Source: Bacteroidales bacterium (lineage in GTDB: Bacteria > Bacteroidota > Bacteroidia > Bacteroidales > UBA12077). Taken from it: a stretch of DNA of 7,318 nucleotides. Of this stretch, positions 1-5,497 are shown one piece after another. Under the pieces are notes generated by a model that was given only the letters and a program-made list of their open reading frames with translations, was not told the origin of the DNA and searched no databases. Both the position numbers and the translations under genes were made by a program. Where the stretch lies: positions 1-7,318 of the forward strand of contig JAUVLS010000063.1 of assembly GCA_030600625.1 (NCBI GenBank), given 5' to 3'. Each line of letters starts with the position of its first letter. Positions within the stretch are counted from its first letter, which is position 1.

Positions 1-153
1 TTACCTACTGTTGCTTCAGTTTCACAGATTGATGCAAGTGCTGTTCAAATAACTTTCTGGTTGTTTACTCTTGTATTTACAGCATTACTAATTGCTGAAC
101 TGAAGATAATGTTTAAGCAAATAAAAATCGGACCTAAAGAAGGAGGACATTAA
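1..153 (+). CDS. cydA: Cytochrome bd ubiquinol oxidase subunit I, C-terminal end (5' partial)
   Basis: Frame 1 is open from the window edge to a TAA at 151-153 and gives the last 50 residues. The fragment has a short polar stretch, one hydrophobic helix (about FWLFTLVFTALLIAEL) and a basic tail ending KIGPKEGGH. This matches the last transmembrane helix and cytoplasmic tail of Bacteroidota CydA as I know the family. CydA carries the hemes and the quinol site of the bd-type terminal oxidase, which reduces oxygen to water in the inner membrane with high affinity. The call depends strongly on the cydB gene that starts one base after the stop codon. The heme ligands and Q-loop lie outside the window and cannot be checked. 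Confidence 0.9.
   Translation, partial: LPTVASVSQIDASAVQITFWLFTLVFTALLIAELKIMFKQIKIGPKEGGH
140..146 (+). promoter_or_regulatory. Strong Shine-Dalgarno site for cydB inside the end of cydA
   Basis: AAGGAGG lies 8 bases before the cydB ATG and encodes part of the Lys-Glu-Gly-Gly tail of CydA. Bacteroidota genes usually lack such sites, and none of the other start codons here has one. It may support translational coupling of the two subunits, or simply be a codon-level coincidence. Confidence 0.5.
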
Positions 154-154
154 A

Positions 155-1285
155 ATGTTTGAAAGTTTATCACATTTAGTATTACAGCAATATTGGTGGG
201 TAATTATATCACTATTAGGGGCTATATTGGTTTTCTTGCTTTTTGTTCAGGGTGGTCAAACACTGATTTATACTTTAGGAAAAACAGACATGGAACGTCG
301 TCTTATTGTAAACTCTTTAGGCCGAAAATGGGAATTTACATTTAGTACTCTGGTAACATTTGGCGGAGCATTTTTTGCATCTTTTCCATTGTTTTATGCC
401 ACAAGTTTTGGAGGAGCATACTGGGTTTGGATGTTAATCCTTTTTGCATTTATTATTCAGGCTGTCTCTTATGAATTCAGATCAAAGCCAAATAATTTTT
501 TAGGAGTAAAAACATACGAGGTTTTTCTTTTTATAAACGGAGTACTGGGAACAATCTTATTGGGAATAGCTGTGGCTACATTTTTTACAGGTTCTGAATT
601 CTCGGTAAATGAAATGAATTTCTCAAAATGGGAAGGTGCTGCAAGGGGGTTGGAGTTAGCGTTAAATCTACATAATCTTTCATTAGGATTAGCTATATTC
701 TTTCTGGCCAGAGTTCTTGCTATCCTCTATTTTATGAATAATATTGATAATGAAAATATCTTTAGCAGATCAAAAAAACAGTTGATTTATAATGCAATCC
801 CTTTTCTTGTATTCTTTTTGGTTTTTGTAATATGGTTAATGTTTGTCGATGGTTTTGCTTATGATCCTGTAAGTAAAAAAGTTTCATACGAATCCTATAA
901 GTATCTGCATAACTTTTTACAAATGCCAATGGTATTGATTATATTCTTATTGGGAGTTGTTTTAGTTTTACTTGGAATTGGCAAATCGATATTCACAATT
1001 TGCACAAAAGGTATTTGGGTTGCCGGAGCGGGAACAATTATGACTGTTTTAGCTTTATTTTTATTAGCAGGATTTAATAATACAGCATTTTATCCATCAA
1101 CATTTGATTTGCAAAGTTCACTTACCATTGAAAATGCATCATCGAGTAAATATACGCTTAAAGTTATGGCTTATGTTTCTTTAATGGTACCATTTGTTAT
1201 TGCTTATATTTGGTATACGTGGAGGTTAATGAATAATAAAAAGATTGATGCAGATGAAATGAATGAAGATATTCATATTTACTAA
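155..1285 (+). CDS. cydB: Cytochrome bd ubiquinol oxidase subunit II
   Basis: This 376-residue membrane protein is the second large subunit of the bd oxidase; it supports assembly and heme insertion into CydA. The chain is very hydrophobic, with about nine predicted membrane helices, and its length fits Bacteroidota CydB. Family marks are GRKWEF (56-61), the FGGAFFASFPLFYA stretch (69-82), YEFRSK (106-111), FFLARVLAILYFMNN near 181-195, and a late YPSTFDLQSSLTI segment. Compared with E. coli CydB, the DGFDLG motif near residue 30 is VQGGQTL here and the WDGNE motif is WEFTF, so Glu60 replaces the aspartate after the conserved Trp. This appears typical of the Bacteroides-type lineage rather than damage. 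The ATG follows the cydA stop by one base and has a strong Shine-Dalgarno site, so the two are co-translated from a promoter upstream of the window. Expression under low oxygen is expected from the family. Confidence 0.97.
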   Translation: MFESLSHLVLQQYWWVIISLLGAILVFLLFVQGGQTLIYTLGKTDMERRLIVNSLGRKWEFTFSTLVTFGGAFFASFPLFYATSFGGAYWVWMLILFAFIIQAVSYEFRSKPNNFLGVKTYEVFLFINGVLGTILLGIAVATFFTGSEFSVNEMNFSKWEGAARGLELALNLHNLSLGLAIFFLARVLAILYFMNNIDNENIFSRSKKQLIYNAIPFLVFFLVFVIWLMFVDGFAYDPVSKKVSYESYKYLHNFLQMPMVLIIFLLGVVLVLLGIGKSIFTICTKGIWVAGAGTIMTVLALFLLAGFNNTAFYPSTFDLQSSLTIENASSSKYTLKVMAYVSLMVPFVIAYIWYTWRLMNNKKIDADEMNEDIHIY

Positions 1286-1296
1286 ATGATAATATT

Positions 1297-1398
1297 ATGT
1301 ATTTAACAGAAATAATTTGGTTAATTGTTTGGCCTGTCCTGATTTGGATAAGCTTTAAACTTTCGGTATTCGCAATAAAAAAATTTGAGAAGAAATAA
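1297..1398 (+). CDS. Possible CydX-like small membrane subunit (33 aa)
   Basis: A short ATG-to-TAA frame begins 11 bases after cydB and encodes 33 residues. It has a short N-terminus (MYLTE), one continuous hydrophobic helix (about IIWLIVWPVLIWISF, residues 6-20) and a basic tail ending KKFEKK. Position, size and a single membrane span with a charged tail resemble CydX/CbdX, the small third subunit that stabilises bd oxidase hemes in other bacteria. The sequence is not recognisably homologous to E. coli CydX, so the function is inferred from context. An earlier in-line ATG at 1286 stops after six codons. The frame ends 22 bases before the palindrome half that marks the IS insertion, so it is not disrupted. 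Confidence 0.55.
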   Translation: MYLTEIIWLIVWPVLIWISFKLSVFAIKKFEKK

Positions 1399-1420
1399 AT
1401 TATACTGTTTTTTATTAATC

Positions 1421-1431
1421 AGACCTAACAG
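1421..1431 (+). repeat. Left fragment of a palindrome split by the IS
   Basis: AGACCTAACAG is the exact reverse complement of CTGTTAGGTCT at 2916-2926. Joined to 2905-2926, with the duplicated AG removed, it restores a 33-nt palindrome with 14-bp perfect arms and a TCAAG loop. It lies just after the cyd genes, so the intact hairpin may have served as a terminator or as a dispersed extragenic repeat. The last two bases (AG, or CT on the transposase strand) are the inferred IS core. Confidence 0.75.
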
Positions 1432-1487
1432 TTGTGATAAATTCCAAATTTATTTTATGATTTTTTATCAATTTTTCTTTTTTTATC

Positions 1488-1618
1488 TTAGCCGGGCAGA
1501 AAGAAGGCTTCAGTCGATTCGTTGAACCGGAGTCTATCTACCGGCGGAGATTTTTTCTCCGCCTTTTGCTTTGCAAAAGAGCAGAAAGAAGGCTTAGTCT
1601 TCATCATTACCCGGAGAC
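1488..1618. repeat. Structured, GC-richer 3' end of the IS with a duplicated motif and two hairpins
   Basis: GCAGAAAGAAGGCTT occurs exactly at 1496-1510 and 1581-1595, 85 bases apart. Each copy is followed by AGTC and, about 12 bases later, by CCGGAG (1527-1532 and 1611-1616), so the duplicated unit is about 38 nt. Between the copies lie two adjacent hairpins: GGCGGAGA/TCTCCGCC (1543-1563, 5-nt loop) and CTTTTGC/GCAAAAG (1563-1579, 3-nt loop). The region follows the transposase stop codon directly. It could be the 3' structure of the transposase mRNA, a terminator, or an RNA element as in IS1111-type relatives, which carry their guide RNA at this end. The T-run after the first hairpin is on the plus strand only. 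Confidence 0.6.
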
Positions 1619-1620
1619 AA

Positions 1621-2649
1621 TTATGTCATTTGATAATTTTCAATGTATTCTTCATCTTTTTTCCATAGTGTATATATTAAAATTAATAGTTTTCTCATTA
1701 CTGCAACAAGACCTTGTTTTTTTATTATTCTTCCTTCATTTACTCTTTCATAAAATGTTTTTAATGTTTTATTACTTTGTATTGCAGACATAGCCGGCAT
1801 ATATAAAGCAGATCTTATCCTGGCATTTCCTTTTTTAGATATTTTAGTTTTTCCTTTATATTTCCCAGATTCTTTTTCAATAACATCAAGTCCTGCATAA
1901 CTTACTAACTGGCGAATACTTTTGAATAAAAGAAAACCATTTGTTTCTGTTAATACCTTTATTATAGTAATAAAACCAAGTCCTTTTACTGTTTCAATTT
2001 TTTCAATTTTTGAATAAAGTTTGTTGTCAGACTTTACCAGTTTACGAATTTCTTTCTCTACAGTTTTAAATTGTTCTTCATAAAAAGAAATCTGTTGTTC
2101 CTTAAGTTCAACTACATTTTCATAAGCCGAATGAGCATGTTTAAGTGCATGGAACTGTAGCTTTGCTATCGTTTGTGCTTTTTTAAGACTTGTGTGTTCA
2201 CGTGCCAAATCACGTATTATTTTAAAATCTTCGCTTGGTGGTACCCACAAATCAGTTCCTGTCAAATTTTTTTCTATCCCAAATTCAGCAATCATTTTAG
2301 CATCTACTTTATCGGTCTTTGTTTTTAAATTACAACTTTTTGCAAAATATTTTATTTTTTGAGCTAATTGAACACTTACCTTCTGTTCCTTATGATATAA
2401 AAAATAGGCTAATTCTTCATAATAAACCCCTGTTGCTTCCATTATAAATATTGGCTCCACTTCAGGTGTTTTATTACGTTTTTTATACCATAAATAAAAT
2501 TCTTGCATGCCTGATTGGCTATTATCAAAAGACTTTGTGCCTTTGATAACAACACTTTTATCATCATATTGAATCTTATAACAAGCATAAAAGTTATCCA
2601 TTCCAATATCTGATGCTACAACTTGTTTTATTACCTTTTTCTTATTCAT
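1621..2649 (-). CDS. IS110-family transposase (DEDD recombinase)
   Basis: This 342-residue protein has the two-part layout of IS110 transposases. The N-terminal RuvC-like DEDD domain shows Asp14 in ASDIGMDNF, Glu71 in IMEATG, and Asp113 and Asp116 in KTDKVDAKMIAE. A helical, charged, probably coiled-coil region follows (about 140-215). The C-terminal Transposase_20 domain (about 215-300) contains IETVKGLGFITI, RQLVSYAGLDV and KISKKGNARIRSAL. Ser271 in the ISKKG motif is a likely candidate for the conserved catalytic serine of this domain; Ser261 in ESGKYKG is another. In this family the enzyme excises the element as a circle and inserts it at a site chosen by an RNA from the element. Length is normal and no frameshift or lost catalytic residue is seen, so it may be active. 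The start is the ATG at 2649, preceded by AAAGGT but no real Shine-Dalgarno site. Transcription probably starts near 2853 from the box at 2859-2866, giving a leader of about 200 nt that holds the candidate bridge RNA. Confidence 0.97.
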   Translation of the reverse strand: MNKKKVIKQVVASDIGMDNFYACYKIQYDDKSVVIKGTKSFDNSQSGMQEFYLWYKKRNKTPEVEPIFIMEATGVYYEELAYFLYHKEQKVSVQLAQKIKYFAKSCNLKTKTDKVDAKMIAEFGIEKNLTGTDLWVPPSEDFKIIRDLAREHTSLKKAQTIAKLQFHALKHAHSAYENVVELKEQQISFYEEQFKTVEKEIRKLVKSDNKLYSKIEKIETVKGLGFITIIKVLTETNGFLLFKSIRQLVSYAGLDVIEKESGKYKGKTKISKKGNARIRSALYMPAMSAIQSNKTLKTFYERVNEGRIIKKQGLVAVMRKLLILIYTLWKKDEEYIENYQMT

Positions 2650-2674
2650 TACCTTTGTTTTAGATTAATAAATA

Positions 2675-2853
2675 ATAAGGATTTTTCTCACGGTCTTTCC
2701 TCGCAGTTGATACGAAATCTTTGCATATAGCATAGTTTCTCAATACTGTTCTGACTCAAAGAAAAGAACAGGATAGGATGATAATCTGTCAGTGGACATA
2801 CAATTATTGTTGTCTTGGTCTTATTCTTGCTCCTATTCTGTCCCTATTATTTA
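2675..2853 (-). ncRNA. Candidate IS110 bridge RNA (target loop clear, donor loop tentative)
   Basis: The minus strand between the promoter and the transposase start folds as expected for an IS110 bridge RNA. A 15-pair stem joins 2831-2845 to 2764-2778, with one mismatch and two G-U pairs. It closes an internal loop capped by a hairpin at 2795-2814 (eight pairs with one bulged A). The 3' side of the loop carries CUGACAG (2792-2786), which can pair over seven bases, with one wobble, to CTGTTAG of the occupied target. The 5' side carries AGACC, which can pair over five bases, with one wobble, to the other flank. Further on, UGCGAG (2705-2700) can pair with CTCGTA at the element's own end, as a donor guide would. 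The 3' end of the RNA is unknown; 2675 is set from the usual length of about 180 nt. All pairing was done by eye. Confidence 0.6.
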
Positions 2854-2858
2854 ATCAT

Positions 2859-2866
2859 CAAAGATA
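2859..2866 (-). promoter_or_regulatory. -7 box for the bridge RNA and transposase
   Basis: On the minus strand this reads TATCTTTG, a perfect match to the Bacteroidota -7 consensus TAnnTTTG. Transcription would start near 2853, just before the first stem of the candidate bridge RNA. No TTG is seen at the usual 19-21 base spacing; the nearest, on the minus strand at about 2897-2894, is about 26 bases away. Confidence 0.5.
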
Positions 2867-2902
2867 AAACTCTAACTTAATAAATATATTTACAAACATA
2901 CG

Positions 2903-2926
2903 AGGTTTCAAGAACCTGTTAGGTCT
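2903..2926 (+). repeat. Right fragment of the split palindrome with IS core
   Basis: The core AG (2903-2904) is followed by the rest of the palindrome, including GGTT, loop TCAAG, and the full right arm ending CTGTTAGGTCT. Together with 1421-1431 it forms 14-bp perfect arms. It lies about 55 bases upstream of the DAHP synthase start, so the original hairpin stood between the cyd genes and this gene. Confidence 0.75.
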
Positions 2927-2952
2927 AGCTATTTTATAAGTCTGATTTTTTT

Positions 2953-2960
2953 TATCTTTA
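2953..2960 (+). promoter_or_regulatory. Possible -7 box for the DAHP synthase gene
   Basis: TATCTTTA matches TAnnTTTG at seven of eight positions, 20 bases before the ATG. No convincing -33 TTG is seen. If real, the promoter lies wholly downstream of the IS and survived the insertion. Confidence 0.3.
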
Positions 2961-2980
2961 TCAGATAATATTTCAAATAA

Positions 2981-4093
2981 ATGGCCAAACTCAAAAGTAT
3001 ATCAAAACTAAATAAATGGTTTGATGGTTTAAACGAACCATTAATCATTGCAGGTCCGTGTAGCGCAGAATCAGAAGAACAAGTTATGCAAACCGCTAAA
3101 GAAATTGCTGCTTTGGGTAAGGTAAAGGTTTTTCGATCTGGTATTTGGAAACCACGTACCCGCCCGGGTAATTTTGAGGGTGTTGGTGAGGAAGGATTGC
3201 TCTGGTTACAACAGGTTAAAAAAGAAACAGGACTTTTAACGACAGTCGAAGTTGCAAATCCTGAGCATGTCGATTTAGCTGTTAAATACAATATTGATAT
3301 ACTTTGGATTGGTGCCAGGACAACTTCTAATCCATTTTCCATACAAGAGTTAGCCGATCATTTAAAAGGATATGATAAACCGGTTATGGTTAAGAATTCT
3401 ATTAATCCTGATGTTAACCTTTGGGTAGGGGCATTGGAGCGATTTCACAAAGCAGGCATTAATAAATTAGCTGCTGTTCATCGCGGATTTTATCCATTTG
3501 AAGCTACTTCGTTGCGCAATATTCCAAAATGGGAAGTGCCGATTGAACTAAAAAGCATCTGTCATGATTTGCCAATAATATGTGATCCAAGTCATATTGC
3601 AGGCAATACAGAATTTATTGCAGAAATATCGCAAAAGGCTCTTGACCTTAACATGGATGGTTTAATGATTGAAACACATTATAATCCGACAGTTGCTTTA
3701 AGTGATATGAACCAACAGTTAACTCCACAACAACTGGGGAATCTCCTTGATAATCTGATTCTTAGAACAACATCAACAAAAGATGAAAATTTTGCTGACA
3801 TTCTGGACACATTTCGTAATCAAATTGATTCTATTGATCAGCAAATGCTTGAACTATTATCTCAAAGGATGAATATAGTGGAAGAAATAGGTAGATATAA
3901 AAGCAAAAACGAGGTTACTATACTACAGCTTCGTCGTTGGGAGAAAATACTGGCTACCAGATTAAAACTGGGTAAAAATTTAGGTCTATCAGAAGATTTT
4001 GTAAAAAAATTACTCCAGCTTGTACACAAAGAATCTATTCAACGACAAACCGAAGTAATGAGTAAGCTCACTTTTTCAAAAAAGAAAGAATAA
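2981..4093 (+). CDS. aroF: Bifunctional DAHP synthase (type I beta) / chorismate mutase
   Basis: This 370-residue cytosolic enzyme joins phosphoenolpyruvate and erythrose 4-phosphate into DAHP, the first step of the shikimate pathway, and also carries a chorismate mutase domain that makes prephenate. The synthase domain (about 1-262) shows GPCSAES (25-31), KPRTRPGNFEG (57-67), GARTT (111-115), KNS (138-140), HRGF (167-170), DPSH (202-205) and ETH (231-233). Cys27, His205, Glu231 and Asp242 are the expected metal ligands. The C-terminal helical AroQ-type domain (about 272-358) has Arg279, Arg296, Lys307 and Gln356 at the spacing of E. coli Arg11, Arg28, Lys39 and Gln88; an equivalent of Glu52 is not obvious. 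The same fusion, with the mutase at the C-terminus, is known in Bacteroidota such as Prevotella, where the mutase domain mediates feedback by prephenate. The ATG has no Shine-Dalgarno site, as usual here. The IS ends about 76 bases upstream and no other aromatic pathway gene is adjacent. Confidence 0.95.
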   Translation: MAKLKSISKLNKWFDGLNEPLIIAGPCSAESEEQVMQTAKEIAALGKVKVFRSGIWKPRTRPGNFEGVGEEGLLWLQQVKKETGLLTTVEVANPEHVDLAVKYNIDILWIGARTTSNPFSIQELADHLKGYDKPVMVKNSINPDVNLWVGALERFHKAGINKLAAVHRGFYPFEATSLRNIPKWEVPIELKSICHDLPIICDPSHIAGNTEFIAEISQKALDLNMDGLMIETHYNPTVALSDMNQQLTPQQLGNLLDNLILRTTSTKDENFADILDTFRNQIDSIDQQMLELLSQRMNIVEEIGRYKSKNEVTILQLRRWEKILATRLKLGKNLGLSEDFVKKLLQLVHKESIQRQTEVMSKLTFSKKKE

Positions 4094-4157
4094 TACTTAT
4101 AATTCAGAACTCAGTATTTTTAATTAAATATAAAAACAAAATCACAAATTATATTTT

Positions 4158-4331
4158 CAATTTATGAATCTGGAAAAATGGAATCTTGGATTATTGAAAC
4201 TTAGCGAAGCCTCACTGTAGGTAAACCGTATGTGGATTTCCTTCCCATTAATCCAACTATCCATTATTCCAATAATCCAATACAAATATTAGGCATTTCA
4301 ATTTGTGGACCAATTTATGAATTTGGATAAA
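4158..4331. repeat. Spacer bounded by direct repeats and holding an inverted repeat
   Basis: In the 254-base gap between the convergent aroF and purS genes, 4158-4178 and 4311-4331 match at 19 of 21 bases (CAATTTATGAATcTGGA.AAA). Inside, TTGGATTATTG (4186-4196) is the exact reverse complement of CAATAATCCAA (4270-4280), and related TCCATTATTCCA words lie beside it. No reading frame or strong terminator is visible. It may be a worn small repeat element; the low-complexity words could also arise by chance in AT-rich DNA. Confidence 0.45.
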
Positions 4332-4347
4332 AGACTGAGTTTAGTAG

Positions 4348-4602
4348 TTATTTTACTTCCTTAAGAGTATAATCAAATCCTTCCATAATCGGATTCGATA
4401 ATATTTTATTACAAGCTTCATTAACTCTTTCCATAGCAACTTCTTTGCTTGCAGCTTCAATTTCCAAAGTAATGTGTTTACCTATTCGAACATTCGAAAC
4501 TTCGGTAAAACCAATATTTTTCATGCTATGACTTACAGCTTTTCCCTGAGGGTCTAATAAAGCTTTTAGAGGCATTACGTTAATTTCTGCAATAAATTTC
4601 AT
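4348..4602 (-). CDS. purS: Phosphoribosylformylglycinamidine synthase subunit PurS
   Basis: This 84-residue protein is the small subunit of the three-part FGAM synthase (PurL, PurQ, PurS) in purine synthesis. PurS dimers bridge the glutaminase PurQ and the synthetase PurL and help pass ammonia between them. Length is normal for the family. Visible marks are MKFIAEINVMPLKALLDPQGKA at the start, a central VSNVRIGKHITLEIEA strand region (36-51), and the acidic-basic end NPIMEGFDYTLKEVK. It starts 11 bases after the pssA stop on the same strand and probably shares its transcript, although the two functions are unrelated. purL and purQ are not in the window. Confidence 0.95.
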   Translation of the reverse strand: MKFIAEINVMPLKALLDPQGKAVSHSMKNIGFTEVSNVRIGKHITLEIEAASKEVAMERVNEACNKILSNPIMEGFDYTLKEVK

Positions 4603-4613
4603 ATTGTTAATAA

Positions 4614-5363
4614 TTAATCAATGTTAAAAATCCAGTTGTTAATAGCTGATAATAAAATGTATAATATAATAATAATCGGAATAGCTATTGTATGCAATAA
4701 TATTAATAAAATAACAGATAACACAATAAAAATATATCGAATTTTATTTCCCTGAAAACCTAAATTTTTAAATTTTAACGAAAACATCGGGAATTCTGTA
4801 ACAAGCAATAAAGAAAATAAAATTACTAAAACAGATAATACATATTTGTTTTTCAAAACTGCAAGTAAAAGATCATTTGTGGTAATTATACTAACTAAAT
4901 AGAGGGATACAAAAAATATTGCATTTGCGGGAACAGCCAGGCCGATGAAATTTTCGGTTTGCCTTTCGTCTACATTGAATTTTGCTAATCTTACTCCCGA
5001 AAGAATAGCAATAAAAAAAGGAATTAATAAAAATATAATTTCAGTTATTGTCAGGTTTTCAATTGGAGGTAAGTGAACTGTTTTGAATAAAGAAATTTTC
5101 ATCAGATGGAAAATAATAACTGATGGAGCAACACCAAAGCTAACAAGATCAGCCAATGAATCTAATTCTTTTCCAACAATAGAATATGCTTTTAATAATC
5201 GGGCAGACATTCCATCCATGAAATCAAAAATAGCTGCTAAAAATATCATATAAACTGCAAAAAGCATATAACCTTCAAAGGCCAGAGCAATTGATATGCA
5301 TCCTGACAATAAATTTAATGAGGTTATGGTATTGGGAATGTGTTTTTTTAAACTTATAGACAT
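4614..5363 (-). CDS. pssA: CDP-diacylglycerol-serine O-phosphatidyltransferase
   Basis: This inner-membrane enzyme makes phosphatidylserine from CDP-diacylglycerol and serine, the precursor of phosphatidylethanolamine. It has the CDP-alcohol phosphotransferase signature DG(x)2AR(x)8G(x)3D(x)3D, with Asp50, Gly51, Ala54, Arg55, Gly64, Asp68 and Asp72 all present. Family marks around it are KKHIPNTITSLNLLSGC at the start and SGVRLAKFNVD plus IGLAVPANA further on. About seven or eight hydrophobic helices span the chain. I chose the ATG at 5363 (MSISLKKHIPN, 249 residues) because it fits the family N-terminus; a TTG two codons upstream would add only two residues. The usual length of this PssA type is close to 240-250. 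It leads a pair with purS and is divergent from the PorV-like gene. Confidence 0.93.
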   Translation of the reverse strand: MSISLKKHIPNTITSLNLLSGCISIALAFEGYMLFAVYMIFLAAIFDFMDGMSARLLKAYSIVGKELDSLADLVSFGVAPSVIIFHLMKISLFKTVHLPPIENLTITEIIFLLIPFFIAILSGVRLAKFNVDERQTENFIGLAVPANAIFFVSLYLVSIITTNDLLLAVLKNKYVLSVLVILFSLLLVTEFPMFSLKFKNLGFQGNKIRYIFIVLSVILLILLHTIAIPIIIILYILLSAINNWIFNID

Positions 5364-5397
5364 AGCCAATTTATCTTAGTGAATACAATATTTCTTA

Positions 5398-5405
5398 CAA
5401 AAGTA
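5398..5405 (-). promoter_or_regulatory. -7 box for pssA-purS
   Basis: On the minus strand this reads TACTTTTG, a perfect TAnnTTTG. It lies 34 bases before the chosen pssA ATG, leaving a leader of roughly 25-30 bases. No TTG is found at the -33 position. Confidence 0.45.
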
Positions 5406-5420
5406 AGTTAAAAAATATAG

Positions 5421-5452
5421 TTTGATAAATATTTTATTAATTACTAAGTTTA
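5421..5452 (+). promoter_or_regulatory. Bacteroidota-type promoter for the PorV-like gene
   Basis: TTTG (5421-5424) and TAAGTTTA (5445-5452) are separated by 20 bases, matching the -33/-7 layout TTG-N19-21-TAnnTTTG with one mismatch in the -7 box. The expected start is near 5458, giving a leader of about 40 bases before the ATG at 5498. Confidence 0.5.
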
Positions 5453-5497
5453 TCGACTGAAAATTAGTTAAAGCATACCTGATTTATATTAATCTTG

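Larger units (their letters stand above)
1430..2904 (-). mobile_element. IS110-family insertion sequence, apparently complete
   Basis: The element holds one intact transposase gene (2649-1621, minus), a 5' non-coding end of about 253 bases and a 3' non-coding end of about 189 bases. The edges come from rejoining the split palindrome: the unique IS sequence is 1432-2902 (1471 bp), flanked on both sides by AG on the plus strand, that is CT on the transposase strand. IS110 elements have no typical terminal inverted repeats and do not make usual target duplications, but share a short core such as CT with the target; this fits. The 11-bp inverted repeat around the element is explained by the target palindrome, though it could be misread as terminal repeats. 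No reading frame is broken by the insertion. Confidence 0.8.

Noticed and set aside
1543..1567. Hairpin with T-run as terminator of the cyd operon
   Set aside because: It lies inside the IS edges, so it came with the element; it may end cyd read-through now but is not the native terminator.
1566..1793. Plus-strand 75-codon frame across the IS 3' end
   Set aside because: It overlaps the transposase C-terminus antisense, has low-complexity Leu/Phe content and matches no family.
1421..2926. 11-bp inverted repeats as terminal repeats of the IS
   Set aside because: IS110 elements usually lack terminal inverted repeats, and rejoining the fragments extends the arms to 14 bp with a proper loop, which terminal repeats would not do.
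2929..3342. Minus-strand 137-codon frame
   Set aside because: It is antisense to the well-supported DAHP synthase and has no recognisable domain.
5364..5369. TTG start for pssA
   Set aside because: The ATG two codons later gives the usual family N-terminus and ATG is far more common.
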